The position numbers and the translations under genes are program-made. A stretch of DNA of 64,000 nucleotides from Listeria rocourtiae FSL F6-920 (GTDB lineage Bacteria; Bacillota; Bacilli; Lactobacillales; Listeriaceae): NCBI RefSeq assembly GCF_000525975.1, contig NZ_AODK01000006.1, positions 186,001 to 250,000 of the forward strand. The letters are read 5' to 3'. This document shows, one piece after another, positions 1 to 11,783 of this stretch (within the stretch, counting starts at the first letter, position 1; every line of letters starts with the position of its first letter). The notes under the pieces are model-generated. The model saw only the letters and a program-made list of their open reading frames with translations. It was not told the DNA's origin and did not search any database.

Positions 1-2851
1 TTTGACGGAAGTATCGCTTGAGTTCTTGCTTCGAGATGTGCGTTATTTGGTTCGTCGCATACCGCAACAAGATGTGCCCAAAAAGCGTGGAGAAGGGATG
101 ACAACAGTTACTGCAAAGGCGGAGCTCTATGAACTGGACGGGAGCGAAGAGAGGTTGCTTGCAAGCTCGGTTCGTGATGTTGGTGCAAAAATGGAAGAAG
201 TTATTCAGTTGAATGTCGATCAATTTCGTCAAATTTTAATGATTCCACAGGGGGAATTTCGTGAGCTACTTGTAGCGGAAAGTAGGGAGAAGGAAGCAAT
301 TTTGCAACGATTGGCGCATACGCATTTTTATCAGCTTATTGAAAACCAGCTATGGAATCAGCAGAAGGAGCAAGAGCAGCAGGTCCGGTTATTGCGCGCA
401 AAGGTAGCTGGGATTACGCAGGAGGCTTTTGACGAGGAGGCGCTGGCTGGGAAAACAGCACATGATATTGAGTTGATGTTTGGAGAACGGCTGAACTTGG
501 AGCAGGAGATGATGAATGGGCTACAGGAACAGGTGGAGTTTGCCAAACAAAAAGCAGAAATTACAGCTAAGAATGTGACATTGGCAGAGGAAAAAATAGC
601 GGAATGGGAGCAATTGACGAAATTACGGGTAGAAAAAATAGAATTAGATAAGTTAGCGGAGAAATGTGATCAAGATCAGCAAGCCATAAATTTAGCACGC
701 AAAGCTGGGGCAATTATGGATCAGGACGCATTATGTTTGCAATTGAAGCAACAATTGGACGAGCTGCGTTTGGAAGAAAAACAAGTGCTGGGGGCTTTGG
801 AAAATAAGGAAGAGGCACTAGAGAATGCTGTTTTGGAGATAGAGAAATTGAAAGAGATGGAGCAAGAATATATGGCATGGATAAAAAAACAAGAATTGCT
901 CCAATCGATGGAAGTAAAGGTGACAAGGGCTTTGGCTTTACAGCAGGAATTAACGCAAAAGAGTGAGGATCATCAGAGGTTAACACATATATTGGAGCGA
1001 CTGATCAAAAAAGAGCATACGCTTTTAGAGCAGTCAGAAAAATTGACTGATAGGAGTCGGTTTGTTCAAGAATCGAAGCTAAGACAGGTAGAAGCCAAGC
1101 AGCTCATGATGGAAATAAGTCAAAAAGAAGCCCAAATTGCAACTGAAATAAAGAAATGGGAACAAAAACAAGCATGGCAAACAGAATTAGTGATACTCGA
1201 AAGGCATTTTAGCATCGCGGAAAGGCAGTTTAAGGAGCTGAGGCTAGATATGTGGCGCTGGATGAAAAATGGCAACAGGAGCAGGTCGCGTCGTTGGCAT
1301 TAAAACTTGTAGAAGGCGATGCATGCCCGGTTTGTGGTTCACTAGAGCACCCTCATTTGGCAATAGAAACATCAGGTGTAGTAAAAGCAGAAGTCGAAGC
1401 AACGAGAAAAGATCAGCTTGAGAAAAATGACGTAGCAAAAGAAATAGCTACAAAAATCGAGCAGAAAAAATGGCAAATCGAGCAAATCGAATACGTATCG
1501 GAGGAACCTTTCCAAGCTTTGAAGGAACAGCAAGACGTATGTGCTAAGGAACTGGCGAAAATAGAGCAGGAGCAAGCACGGTTAGAAGCATTTTTGACAG
1601 AAGAAAATAAGTTGGAAGAGCAAGTTGCCTTGAATAAGCAGGAGACGAGCGAGGTGGTAGCACAAAAAAATAAAAAACACAACAAGCGTATGAAAAAGTT
1701 CGTCAAGCCGTGGATACTACTCAAACGACATATTCGCTTCTTTTAGAGGGCGTACCAGAGGAATTTCGCAATTTAGCGGTTTTTTATGAGCAACAAAAAA
1801 AATTTGACGGAGCAAATTAGTGCCTTTGAGCTTAGAAAAGAAAGCGTGGAGTCGGTGTACAATGAATCAAAAGAAGGCCACCTTAAAGCAGTTTCAGCGC
1901 GTGAAGCAGCGGAAAAAGCTGTTTTAAAAGCGGATAGTGCATTGGCGGCACAACGCACGATATTTAAAGATATTATGGTGGCGAACGGTTTTGTGGACTA
2001 TGTATCCTATCAACGAGCTATTTTAAGTGAAGAAATTTTGGCGGAAAAGGAGCGATTTGTTCGTGACTACGAGCAACAGTACCATTTTGTGTCAGAACGT
2101 TTGAAAGAGATGGAGGGTAAACTTAACGAATCGGAACAGCCTGATTTGATAGCCTTACGGCAATTAGATGTTGAGGCTAAGCGGTCGTATCATGAAAAGG
2201 CAGAGCAATATATGAGGCAAAAGGAGACGGTACGTAAGCTTTCCGATTTGTCGGAGCAGTTTATGAAGTATTTGAATGAAACAAGTGAGGCGGAGAAAGG
2301 GTATGCAGATATTGGGTATTTAGCAGATATGGCACGCGGGAAAAATAATCGACGCTTAACGTTTGAGCGGTTTGTTTTAGCGACCTTCCTCGATACGATT
2401 TTACTTCGGGCGAATGGGCGTTTAAAAAAAAATGACGAATGGCAGGTTTCAACTGAACCGCAAAAAGGAAAAGTCTAAAGGAAACGTGCAAAGTGGTTTG
2501 GAGCTTGAGGTTTATGACGAATACACAGGCTTGGAGCGACATGTCAAAACGTTATCTGGTGGGGAGAGCTTCAAAACATCGCTTGCTTTGGCGCTGGCTT
2601 TAGCCGAAGTTGTGCAGGAGATGTCGGGTGGTATATCGCTTGAGACGATGTTTATTGATGAGGGGTTCGGTACGCTTGATCCTGAATCACTGGAAGTGGC
2701 GGTGGAGTGCTTGCTTGAAACACAGGAATCTGGGCGGTTAGTCGGAATTATTTCGCATGTACCAGAACTAAAAGAGCGAATCTCCTCGCGTTTAGAGGTA
2801 ACGGCTACAAACCATGGAAGTACGACGAAATTTTTCGTGCAAGGGTTATAA
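1..2851 (+). CDS. sbcC: Exonuclease SbcC, 5'-truncated by window edge and frameshifted
   Basis: ATPase/coiled-coil subunit of the SbcCD nuclease, which opens and trims hairpin and double-strand DNA ends. The first ~70 residues, including Walker A, lie outside the window. Visible are the N-terminal block ending VDQFRQILMIPQGEFR, long Gln/Glu/Lys coiled coils, the zinc-hook CPVCG near 1325-1340, and the C-terminal ABC signature LSGGESF plus Walker B FIDEGFGTLD near 2555-2680. The reading frame changes near 1246 (apparent one-base loss), 1668-1680, 1795-1803 and 2426-2434 (A runs), so no single ORF covers the gene. With these removed the visible part is about 950 residues, as expected for a ~1020-residue family. 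Identity is firm; the breaks look like sequence errors rather than decay, because similarity continues across each one. Confidence 0.93.
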
Positions 2852-2941
2852 ATATTTGAAATGGAGGTGCGGCTCACAGGGCTCTATGGTATAATGAACT
2901 GTTCGAAAAAATTTCCTGTTTAGATGAATGGAGGAATTGCT

Positions 2942-3512
2942 ATGATACGACAAGCGAAAGCGGAGGATGCAGTACAAGTTGCGCCACTTATTTATATAAT
3001 TTTGGAGGATATGGAATTGCCGTTTTTGGAAGGCGTCAGTAAAGAAATGATGCTGGAAATGATTGAAGCGAGCTTCTTGCGGCCAGATTATCGATTCAGT
3101 ATGGAAAATGTAATGGTGAAAGAAATTGATGGCCAAGTTGCGGGACTTCTTGTGAGCTATCAAGGGGAACATGCAGAAAATATGGACGATGAATGGGATG
3201 GTATTCAAGACATGTTCGGTATTGTCAAAAAAAATGCCATTGTTTACAGAGCAAGAAACGTGGATGGGCGAATACTATCTCGATTCCCTTGTGGTTGATT
3301 CGGCATACCGTGGTCAAGGTATTGGGAAAGAATTACTGCATGTGTTTAAAGAATTGGCAGTTGCAAAAAATTGCGAAATTATCGCATTAAATGTGGAAAA
3401 GGCGAATGAAGGCGCACTAAATTTGTATAAAAAATTAGGCTACGAATCAGAGTATGATTTGGTTTTATCTGGTCATGATTATTATCATATGACCCAAAAT
3501 GTCAGGAGTTGA
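2942..3512 (+). CDS. GNAT family N-acetyltransferase (one frameshift)
   Basis: Acetyl-CoA dependent N-acetyltransferase of unknown substrate. The start ATG follows GGAGGA with good spacing (MIRQAKAEDA). The acetyl-CoA binding motif A reads YRGQGIGKELL in the second half, followed by NVEKANEGALNLYKKLGY, typical of RimI-like members. The frame changes in an A8 run near 3228-3235; deleting one A joins the halves into 189 residues with a normal GNAT layout. The stop overlaps the ribosome binding site of the downstream helicase gene, so the two are probably co-transcribed. Substrate cannot be told from sequence. Confidence 0.85.
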
Positions 3513-3517
3513 GTGAA

Positions 3518-6500
3518 TTGTTAACAGATCCAAAAAACACAATGATTCCTGTGTCGATAAAAAAAAGAGGACGTGAGTTGCTGGAAGAAGGGGCGATTAC
3601 GGTTTTTGAAGAGAAAACGATGTACGCAAATACTTCTCGTTCTGTTGTAGTCGATGAGCGGGTTTCCTATGAAGTGAAACATGTGGCTAATGGGAACTAC
3701 CAATGTGACTGCATTTATTACCAAGAAAATAGCATTTGTGCACATATTTATGCGGTCGAGCTGGAGCATGAAGCACGTCAGACTAAAATCGAGAAAGCTA
3801 ATTTCAAGCAACGAATTTTGGCGCAGGAAGCTACAACACTACTTTCATTATTTCAAGAGAACATGGATCGGCAATTCGACACGTATGACATCGCAGCAAA
3901 AGTCTTCCTAAAAGTAGAATATATTTTGCGAATGCAGGAAAATCGTGATAAAAATATATTAACACTCGATTTGAAAGTCGGGCAAGATCGTACGTATGTC
4001 GTGAAAAATATTGGTGACTTTTTGCAAGCAATAAAGCAACATACGAGTTATTTTTTCACGAAAAACTTTAGTTTTGATCCGAATGAACATTATTTTGACG
4101 AGCGTGATATCGCTATTTTCAATGAATTGATGAAAATTAATGAAATCGCGAAAATGTATGATACGGATAGTTTTTATTGGAACAAGTCCTATGCGGAAGA
4201 AAAGGTGCTTATCATTCCGCCGAGTCTAGCGGAGAGCATGTTAGCTGATTTGATGGGACAAAATACGATTTGTATTCATGATGATATTAAATATAGTGGC
4301 TTGCAGTTTAAAAAGGGGACACTACCGTTTTCCTTCGTATTTCGCAAAAATGATAATGGAGATATGTACCAACTAGTGATGGAGGAATTGCAACAGGCAA
4401 GTTATTTGGAGAGCTATCAGTTACTGTTTTTGAATGGTGTATTTTACCGGCCGAGTGATGCAGTTTGGGAGCAATTGACACCGCTTATTCATTTTCATAA
4501 TGTGACGGAAAATGAAGTGGTACAGTTTTCAGAATCGCAGTTGAGTGAAGTTATGTCCTACGTGTTACCATCGCTGCAAAAAAGTGGACATGTGCAAATT
4601 GATCCATCAATTGAGGATCGGGTTATCCAGCAACCACTCGTTTCAAAGATGTGGATTTCACAAAAAAGCAGCGAACATGTGTTAAAACTAGAATATCATT
4701 ATGGCTCACAAGTTTTTGACCCGTTTGCGCTGACAGAAAGTGTGGATCCAGATGGGCGTATTATGATCCGAGATATGGAAACAGAAGCGAAAATTATGCA
4801 TCGGATTGAGGCAGCACCTGTTCATTTTTCAGAAACTCAAATGGTTGTTAATTCAGATGAGGCCAGCCTTTATGAGTTTTATTATCGGGTTGTTCCGAGT
4901 TTGGCAGCGGATGTGGCTATTTATTTAGAAGATGGCTTGGAAGAGATGGTGGAAGAGCATGTGAAGCCCACAACGACCATTGATGTGGCGCATGATAATG
5001 ATTATTTGTCGGTAGCCTTTGATTTTCAAGGGATTGATGATAGTGAAATCCAGGAAGTGTTACAATCGTTACGAGAAAAACGGAAATATCACCGTTTAAA
5101 TAACGGGCGTTTCTTGTCGCTTGAGGATGAGAGCTATCAGCAAATGGAAGCAATATTCGATATTTTAGATGTTCGCAAAAAAGAAGTCGGAAAACAAATG
5201 GCAGTGCCACTTTATCGCGGTATGCAAATCTATGAGGCGATGGGCAGTGCGCAGAATGAGCATAATAAATTCAGTCGGACTTTCCGCGATTTATTGCATG
5301 AAATTGTGAACCAAGAGGACATGTCTTATCCGCTACCGATGAGTTTGAATGCGGAGCTTCGCGATTATCAGGTGACTGGTTTTGAATGGATGAAATCGCT
5401 TGGTAAATACCATTTAGGAGGGGTTTTAGCCGATGATATGGGGCTTGGAAAGACATTACAGGCTATAACGTATATCGCTTCTACATTCGAGGAAAATGCA
5501 GATATGAGGCCTGTTTTAATTGTTACACCTGCTTCTCTCTTGTATAACTGGTCAAGTGAGTTTGAGAAATTCGCTCCTGAAATCCCTGTAACTGTCATTC
5601 ATGGTACATCACAAATGCGGTTGGAGGTTATCCAGAATATTACACCAGGGAATGTGTATTTAATATCGTATCCATCCTTGCGCCAAGATGAACAAGAATT
5701 TTTAACGACGCGGTTTCAAACAATTATTTTGGATGAGGCACAGGCGATTAAAAACTATAATACGAAGGCTTCACAAGCTGTGCGAGCGCTCAAGGCGACG
5801 AATGTTTTCGCGCTTAGTGGAACGCCTTTAGAAAATAGCATTGATGAGTTGTGGACGATGTTCCAGACGATTATGCCAGGCTTTTTTCCATCGCTTCGCA
5901 AATTTAAAGAATTGCCGCATGAGCGTGTTGCACAGATGATTAGACCATTTTTGATGCGCCGTTTGAAGCGCGATGTTGTGAAAGAATTGCCAGATAAAAT
6001 TGAGACGAATTTGTATTCAGAACTGACGGAACAGCAAAAGACGATTTATCTAGCTTATTTGGAGAAAATACAGCAAGAGTTGGCGGCTAATGATGGAAAT
6101 GAGCAGGAAGATCGTATTAAACTGTTAGCAGGCTTGACGCGATTACGCCAAATTTGTTGTGATCCAGCGCTTTTTGTTGAAAATTATGATGGTGGTTCTG
6201 GTAAGCTGGCACAATTGTTTGATACAATACAGACAGCACGTGAAAGTGGCAAGCGAATTTTGATTTTTTCTCAATTCACATCAATGTTACAAATAATGAA
6301 AGCTCAGGCGGAAGAAGCTGGCTACCGGTATTTTTACATGGATGGTGGTACGCCTTCAAAGAGTCGTATGGACCTTGTGAATGATTTTAATGCAGGGGAA
6401 GCAGATTTGTTCTTTATTTCGCTGAAGGCTGGCGGAACTGGGCTGAATTTGACTGGTGCAGATACGGTTATATTGTATGATTTATGGTGGAATCCCGCAG

Positions 6501-6711
6501 TGAAGAACAGGCGGCGAGTCGAGCACATCGAATTGGACAAAAGAATGTCGTGCAGGTCATTAGGATGATTACAAAAGGCACAATTGAGGAGAAAATCTAC
6601 AATCTACAGAAGAAAAAACAGGCGTTGATGGATGCATTAATCCAGCCTGGAGAGCAGATGCTACATCGTTTAACAACAGAAGAGATAAAAGAGATTTTAA
6701 CAGTGAGTTGA
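3518..6711 (+). CDS. SWIM zinc-finger / SNF2-family DEAD/H helicase (one frameshift)
   Basis: Large SWI2/SNF2-type ATPase, probably a DNA translocase. An N-terminal SWIM finger (CDC then CAH, residues ~62-75) is followed by a long SNF2-associated region, Walker A DDMGLGKT (~640), DEAQ box (~738), LSGTPLENS and a C-terminal helicase domain (SQFTSML, GGTGLNLTGAD, DLWWNPAVE, RAHRIGQ). I prefer the TTG at 3518 because AGGAG at 3504-3508 sits nine bases upstream; a TTG at 3509 would have no spacing. A missing base near 6500-6505 shifts the last ~70 residues; restoring it gives about 1064 residues, the usual size for this family in Listeria. It follows the acetyltransferase gene directly. Confidence 0.92.
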
Positions 6712-6738
6712 TTACTAGGTAGAAGGGACGCGAGTTTT

Positions 6739-7161
6739 ATGGATAATTGGGAAGTTTTTATTGCAGGAAATGAAAAAGAAGCGGTAGATAAAATTACAGA
6801 ACTTGAAGTTAGAGGCTATAAAAAAGAGAAAATCTCTGTCTTAGCTAAGTCTGACCAAGAAGATGAAGTAAAAGAAATTATTGAAACTACCAATGTAGAA
6901 GAAGAGCATCCTGTGAATAAAGAGGCATTTGGTGTTATTTCTGGGGTTTTGCAGTCTCTCAGTGGCGGTTTGATGATCCCGCAAGTATATAATCCGAAAT
7001 ATGGTGCTCTTTATGCAGCTGGTCCTTTTGCGAAATGGTTTTCGAATACAAGCGATAAATCGGTGAAACGTTTGCTGAATGATTTTGACTTAGATGATGC
7101 TCAGATTGATGAATTTGTTCGTGCTCTTCATAGCGGTCAAATTTTGATTTTGGCAAGATAA
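6739..7161 (+). CDS. General stress protein 17M-like (YflT-type) protein
   Basis: A 140-residue cytoplasmic protein. The N-terminus (VFIAGNEKEAVDKITELEVRGYKKEKISVLAK) and C-terminus (LDDAQIDEFVRALHSGQILIL) match the small YflT/17M domain found in SigB-regulated stress proteins of Bacillus and Listeria. The biochemical role of the family is unknown. AGAAGGGA precedes the ATG at good spacing. I see no convincing SigB promoter in the short gap after the helicase gene, so co-transcription with it is possible. Family assignment is by remembered pattern, hence moderate confidence. Confidence 0.72.
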   Translation: MDNWEVFIAGNEKEAVDKITELEVRGYKKEKISVLAKSDQEDEVKEIIETTNVEEEHPVNKEAFGVISGVLQSLSGGLMIPQVYNPKYGALYAAGPFAKWFSNTSDKSVKRLLNDFDLDDAQIDEFVRALHSGQILILAR

Positions 7162-7162
7162 A

Positions 7163-7804
7163 TTGGTCAAGAAAAAGCCGACAAAGGCGCAGTTACGTAA
7201 AAACAGACAGAGACGCAGCATGTTTTTGGCGATTTTAACTTTGTTCGTGTTAGGCTTGGCGCTCGTCGTTTTGATGCAATTCCGTGCAGGCGAAAAGCCC
7301 AAACCTTACACGCAAGACATTCCGGAACAATTTGTTTCGATTTATCAAGCAGCTGGAAAGGAATACGGAATTGACTGGTTTTTACTTGCCGCTGTGCATC
7401 GCGTGGAAACCAAATTTTCGACGGTGGAACCAATGATTTCAAATGTAGGTGCGATTGGTCCGATGCAATTTATGCCGTGTACGTTTGTAGGATGGGGAGC
7501 GGATGGTTGTCCAGCTACGGGCGGTGTTGGAAATTTTACGGACGGTGATCTCGTTGATCCGAGTGTGATTAAAGTATACGGCGGTTATGGTGTGGACGCA
7601 AATCATGATGGCAAGGCGGATCCATGGGATTTGGAGGATGCGGTTTTCTCGACAGCGAATTTCTTAGCGGATAATGGCGCCAAAGATGGCAAGGAAAAAC
7701 AGGCGATTTTCAAATATAATCATAGTGATATTTATGTAAAGGATATTTTGTTCTATCGTGACCAGTTTAAAAAGGCGTGGCAGAAAGATCTAGCTTCAAA
7801 ATAA
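7163..7804 (+). CDS. Membrane-anchored lytic transglycosylase (GH23-like)
   Basis: Probable peptidoglycan lytic transglycosylase, 213 residues. A basic N-terminus (KKKPTKAQLRKNRQRR) and one hydrophobic segment (residues ~20-40) anchor it outside the membrane. The SLT-type domain has the catalytic Glu in VHRVETKF, followed by GAIGPMQFMP, a long DPSVIKVYGGYGVDANHDGKADPWD stretch and FKYNHSDIYV, as in Bacillus cell-wall transglycosylases. The start is a TTG one base after the upstream stop, and its ribosome binding site is poor, so it may rely on translational coupling. Wall remodelling is inferred from family. Confidence 0.85.
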   Translation: MVKKKPTKAQLRKNRQRRSMFLAILTLFVLGLALVVLMQFRAGEKPKPYTQDIPEQFVSIYQAAGKEYGIDWFLLAAVHRVETKFSTVEPMISNVGAIGPMQFMPCTFVGWGADGCPATGGVGNFTDGDLVDPSVIKVYGGYGVDANHDGKADPWDLEDAVFSTANFLADNGAKDGKEKQAIFKYNHSDIYVKDILFYRDQFKKAWQKDLASK

Positions 7805-7864
7805 GCAGTTATCAACACGCCGAGATTTTTTCGAAAAAAATATAAGGCAGTTTTTCTAGATTCT

Positions 7865-7892
7865 GAGTCGGACGAAAATGTTCGGCTTTTTT
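7865..7892 (+). terminator. Intrinsic terminator after the transglycosylase gene
   Basis: Stem of AGTCGGAC against GTTCGGCT with a six-base loop, followed by six T. It lies 60 bases after the transglycosylase stop and separates that unit from aconitase. Confidence 0.75.
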
Positions 7893-7905
7893 CGTGAAAC
7901 CATCA

Positions 7906-7972
7906 ATAATTTTTACTTATCGAAAAACATCGATTTAACTTAGTTTACTTATCACGCTTTTTTTCGTACAAT
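7906..7972 (+). promoter_or_regulatory. Aconitase promoter with CcpC-type operator
   Basis: A dyad ATAA-N7-TTAT lies at 7906-7920 and a lone TTAT half site at 7949-7952. A promoter of TTTACT (7944-7949), 17-base spacer and TACAAT (7967-7972) predicts a start near 7979. That places the dyad centre near -66 and the half site near -28, the arrangement known for CcpC control of citB in Bacillus. The sites are seen; CcpC binding is inferred. Confidence 0.7.
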
Positions 7973-8028
7973 AGAGGGGTGAAAGAATGCAACGAGAGTG
8001 AAAGGGAACACAAGTGGGAGGAAAAATG

Positions 8029-10738
8029 ATGAAAAATTGGAATGAAAAAGCAAAGCAGTCGTTTCAAATTGGCGACGACACGTATCATTATTATCAATTA
8101 AAAACGCTTGAGGCGGATGGTCAAACATCTATAAAAAAAACTGCCTTACTCAATCCGTGTACTACTTGAATCAGTATTGCGTCAAGCGGATGGACGCATC
8201 ATCACGGATAAGCATATTGAAGATTTAGCACATTGGGATGCAACGAAGAAAAATGATGGGGAAGTTCCTTTCAAACCGGCACGTGTTATTTTGCAAGATT
8301 TCACAGGAGTGCCAGCAGTTGTGGACTTGGCTTCTCTACGCAAAGCGATGGCAGATTTAGGCGGGAACCCAGAAGACATTAATCCAGAAATACCCGTTGA
8401 TCTTGTTGTCGATCACTCAGTACAAGTTGATAGTTATGCGAATCCAGAAGCGCTAGAAGTCAACATGAAGCTTGAGTTTGAGCGTAATATGGAGCGTTAC
8501 CAATTTTTAAACTGGGCGCAGAAATCGTTCGATAATTATCGTGCGGTACCTCCTGCAACAGGGATTGTTCATCAGGTGAATTTGGAGTATTTGGCAAGCG
8601 TTGTAATCGCAAATCAAGTCGCTGAAAATGAGTATACAGCGTTTCCAGACAGCTTAGTCGGAACAGACTCGCATACAACGATGATTAATGGAATCGGTGT
8701 ACTTGGCTGGGGTGTTGGTGGAATTGAAGCAGAGGCAGGAATGCTCGGTCAGCCTTCCTACTTTCCAATCCCAGAAGTTATCGGTGTTAAATTAATCAAT
8801 GCTTTACCAAATGGTGCAACAGCAACCGATTTAGCTTTAAAAGTAACGCAAGTACTTCGCGAAAAGAAAGTGGTAGGTAAATTTGTCGAGTTCTTTGGTC
8901 AAGGCGTTGCGACATTACCACTTGCCGATCGCGCAACAATTGCGAATATGGCACCAGAATATGGCGCAACATGTGGCTTTTTCCCAGTGGATGAGGAGTC
9001 ATTGACGTACTTGCGATTAACTGGACGTGAGGAGAAGCAGGTTGCACTTGTGAAGAAATATTTGCAAAATAATGAGTTATTTTTCACGCCAGAAAACGTG
9101 GAGCCAGACTATACGTCAGTTGTAGAACTAGATTTAAGCTTGATTGAGCCTAACTTGGCAGGTCCGAAGCGTCCACAAGATTTGATTCCACTATCAAAAA
9201 TGAAAGAAAGCTTCCAAGCATCGATTAGCGCACCAAATGGTAATCAAGGTTTTGGATTATCGAAAAAAGACTTGCATAAAGAAGCAAAAGTGACATTTGG
9301 AAATGGTGATCAATCGACAATGAAAACTGGCTCTGTTGCAATTGCAGCGATCACGAGTTGTACGAATACGTCGAATCCTTACGTGATGCTGAGCGCTGGC
9401 CTTCTCGCAAAAAAAGCGGTAGAGCTAGGTCTTGAAGTGCCAAAATTTGTGAAAACATCACTTGCACCGGGTTCAAAAGTCGTGACGGGGTATTTGGAAG
9501 ATGCAGGACTTTTGCCATATCTTGAGAAGTTGGGATTTGACCTTGTCGGTTATGGTTGTACGACGTGTATCGGTAACTCAGGACCACTAAAAGATGAGAT
9601 TGAAGAGGCGATTGTAGACAATGACTTGCTTGTTTCTGCTGTGCTTAGTGGGAATCGTAATTTTGAAGGTCGAATTCACGCGTTAGTTAAAGCAAACTTC
9701 TTGGCTTCGCCGCCACTTGTCGTTGCTTATGCGCTCGCTGGGACGACGAATATCGATATGTTGCATGAACCAATTGGAAAAGGGGAACATGGCCAAAATG
9801 TATTCTTAAGCGATATTTGGCCGGCGCAAGAAGAGGTGAAGGCACTCGTGGAAAGAACGGTGACGCCAGAATTGTTCCGCGAAGAATATGCCCATGTCTT
9901 CAGCCAAAATGAGGAGTGGAACGCTATTGCGACATCGGAACAGGCACTTTATGATTGGGATGCTGATTCGACATATATTGCCAACCCTCCATTTTTTGAG
10001 AATTTATCACCAGAAGCAGGCACAGTTGAGGCGCTTCATGGTCTTCGGGTAATCGGCAAATTCGGGGATTCTGTCACAACGGACCATATTTCTCCTGCTG
10101 GGGCAATTGGAAAAGATACGCCGGCTGGGAAGTATTTACAAGCTCACGGTGTAGCTATTCGCGATTTTAATTCGTACGGTTCACGTCGTGGTCATCATGA
10201 TGTGATGATGCGTGGAACGTTTGCTAACATTCGGATTAGAAATCAAGTTGCGCCAGGAACAGAAGGCGGATATACAACTTACTGGCCAACAGAGGAAGTG
10301 ATGCCAATTTACGATGCATCGATGAAATATCAAGAGTCAGGAACGGGGCTCGTTGTTTTAACAGGTGATGATTACGGTATGGGTTCTTCTCGTGACTGGG
10401 CTGCAAAAGGAACCAATCTACTCGGCATTAAAACAGTTATTGCCAAAAGCTATGAGCGGATTCATCGCTCCAACCTCGCGATGATGGGTGTATTACCGTT
10501 GCAATTTAAAGCTGGTGAAAGTGCAGATTCACTTGGTCTGACTGGTCGAGAAACAATTAGTGTGGCGATTGATGAGACAGTTTCCCCACTAGATTACGTA
10601 ACAGTGACAGCGGTTGCTGAGGACGGATCGCACAAAACATTTGAGGTACTCGTTCGCTTTGACTCGGATGTCGAGATTGATTATTATCGTCATGGTGGCA
10701 TTTTACCAATGGTTTTACGTGGGAAACTCAAGAAATAA
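8029..10738 (+). CDS. acnA: Aconitate hydratase (aconitase A), one frameshift near N-terminus
   Basis: TCA-cycle enzyme that interconverts citrate and isocitrate (citB in Bacillus and Listeria naming) and doubles as an iron-responsive RNA-binding protein in Bacillus. GGGAGGA precedes tandem ATGs at 8026 and 8029; the second has better spacing. The [4Fe-4S] ligands appear in SCTNTSNP (~Cys444) and [10 protein letters not shown] (~Cys510 and Cys513), and the swivel domain has [10 protein letters not shown]. An A8 run at 8133-8140 holds one extra base after residue ~36; without it the text reads [15 protein letters not shown] and the protein is 902 residues, the normal length. It is transcribed alone from a CcpC-like promoter to a strong terminator. 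Confidence 0.97.
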
Positions 10739-10747
10739 ATTAAATGG

Positions 10748-10786
10748 AAAAAACATCGAACCAGAACGTGCGTTCGATGTTTTTTA
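10748..10786 (+). terminator. Intrinsic terminator after acnA
   Basis: Perfect 12-bp stem (AAAACATCGAAC at 10750-10761, GTTCGATGTTTT at 10772-10783) with a 10-base loop and a T run. The A-rich 5' arm could make it work in both directions. Confidence 0.88.
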
Positions 10787-10829
10787 TGTTATCATGAAGT
10801 GTATGGAGAATCAGGAGGTTATCAATAAG

Positions 10830-11762
10830 ATGGAAAAGCATGTAGAGATAGGGAAAACAGGGCTTCAGGTCGCGCCCATTGGATTTGGTGCTAATACGAT
10901 TGGTGCGCATAATTTGTTTCAAAATATTGATGAAGATGTGAGTCGTGAAACGTTACGCGTGGCGTTAGCGGAAGGCGTCGATTTCTTTGATAGTGCGTTT
11001 ATGTATGGTTTAGGGCGTTCAGAAGAGCTTATTGGCGAAGTTTTGGCAGAGACTGGTCGTCGTTCTGATGTTGTTCTGGCAACGAAAGCCGCTCATGTTG
11101 TGACTGGTAGTAACGTTACATTAGATAATGCACCAACTTTTTTAACCGAATCAGTAGATAAAGCGTTGAAGCGCCTCGAAACGGATTATATTGACTTGTT
11201 TTATATCCATTTTCCAGATGGCGTTACGCCACCAGATGAGGCGGTAGGTGCTTTACAGCGTTTGAAAGAAGCAGGGAAAATTCGCGCGATAGGTTTGTCT
11301 AATTTTAGTATGGATGCTTTAAAATTAGCTAATAAAGATGGCTATGTGGACGTTGTACAGGATAAATATTCACTTGTTTATCCTGGATTAGAAGAAGATA
11401 TGATCCCTTATTGTGTAGAACAAGGAATATCTTTTATACCATACACGCCGCTTGCCAGTGGTTTATTGACGGGGAAGTTCGCCGCAAGCAATCCGCCACA
11501 AGATTTTCGAAAAGAGCGACCGCATTTCCAAGGACAGACATATATTGACATCACTGCGAAAGTTGATAGCCTTCAAAATTTGGCAAATCAGCATAGTACT
11601 TCTATCGCGAATATTGTCTTGGCAACAACGATTACTATCAATGGAGTGGACGTTGTAATTCCAGGAGCTAAAAGTCCTGAACAAGTTCGAGCTAATATGA
11701 AGACATTACAGGTCACCTTGACGCATGAAGAAGTAATGCAAGTCCGTGCGTTGTTTAAATAA
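10830..11762 (+). CDS. Aldo/keto reductase
   Basis: NADPH-dependent aldehyde or ketone reductase of the AKR superfamily, 310 residues. The catalytic tetrad is visible: Asp54 and Tyr59 in FFDSAFMYG, Lys87 in ATKAAH and His126 in FYIHFPD. The C-terminal NADP-binding region has VVIPGAKSPEQVRANM. The start is the ATG with AGGAGGT ten bases upstream; the frame stays open far into acnA, but that part overlaps the terminator and is not coding. The physiological substrate is unknown. The gene sits between acnA and tag with only 21 bases before tag, so the last two may share a transcript. Confidence 0.92.
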   Translation: MEKHVEIGKTGLQVAPIGFGANTIGAHNLFQNIDEDVSRETLRVALAEGVDFFDSAFMYGLGRSEELIGEVLAETGRRSDVVLATKAAHVVTGSNVTLDNAPTFLTESVDKALKRLETDYIDLFYIHFPDGVTPPDEAVGALQRLKEAGKIRAIGLSNFSMDALKLANKDGYVDVVQDKYSLVYPGLEEDMIPYCVEQGISFIPYTPLASGLLTGKFAASNPPQDFRKERPHFQGQTYIDITAKVDSLQNLANQHSTSIANIVLATTITINGVDVVIPGAKSPEQVRANMKTLQVTLTHEEVMQVRALFK

Positions 11763-11783
11763 GCGATAGGGAGAGGGATTAGG

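Noticed and set aside
2261-2542. Reverse-strand ORFs inside sbcC and similar antisense ORFs throughout
   Set aside because: They lie inside strong coding sequence in the opposite strand, have no ribosome binding site and low-complexity translations.
10614-10829. Upstream in-frame extension of the aldo/keto reductase
   Set aside because: It overlaps acnA and its terminator; the ATG at 10830 has AGGAGGT and family similarity begins there.
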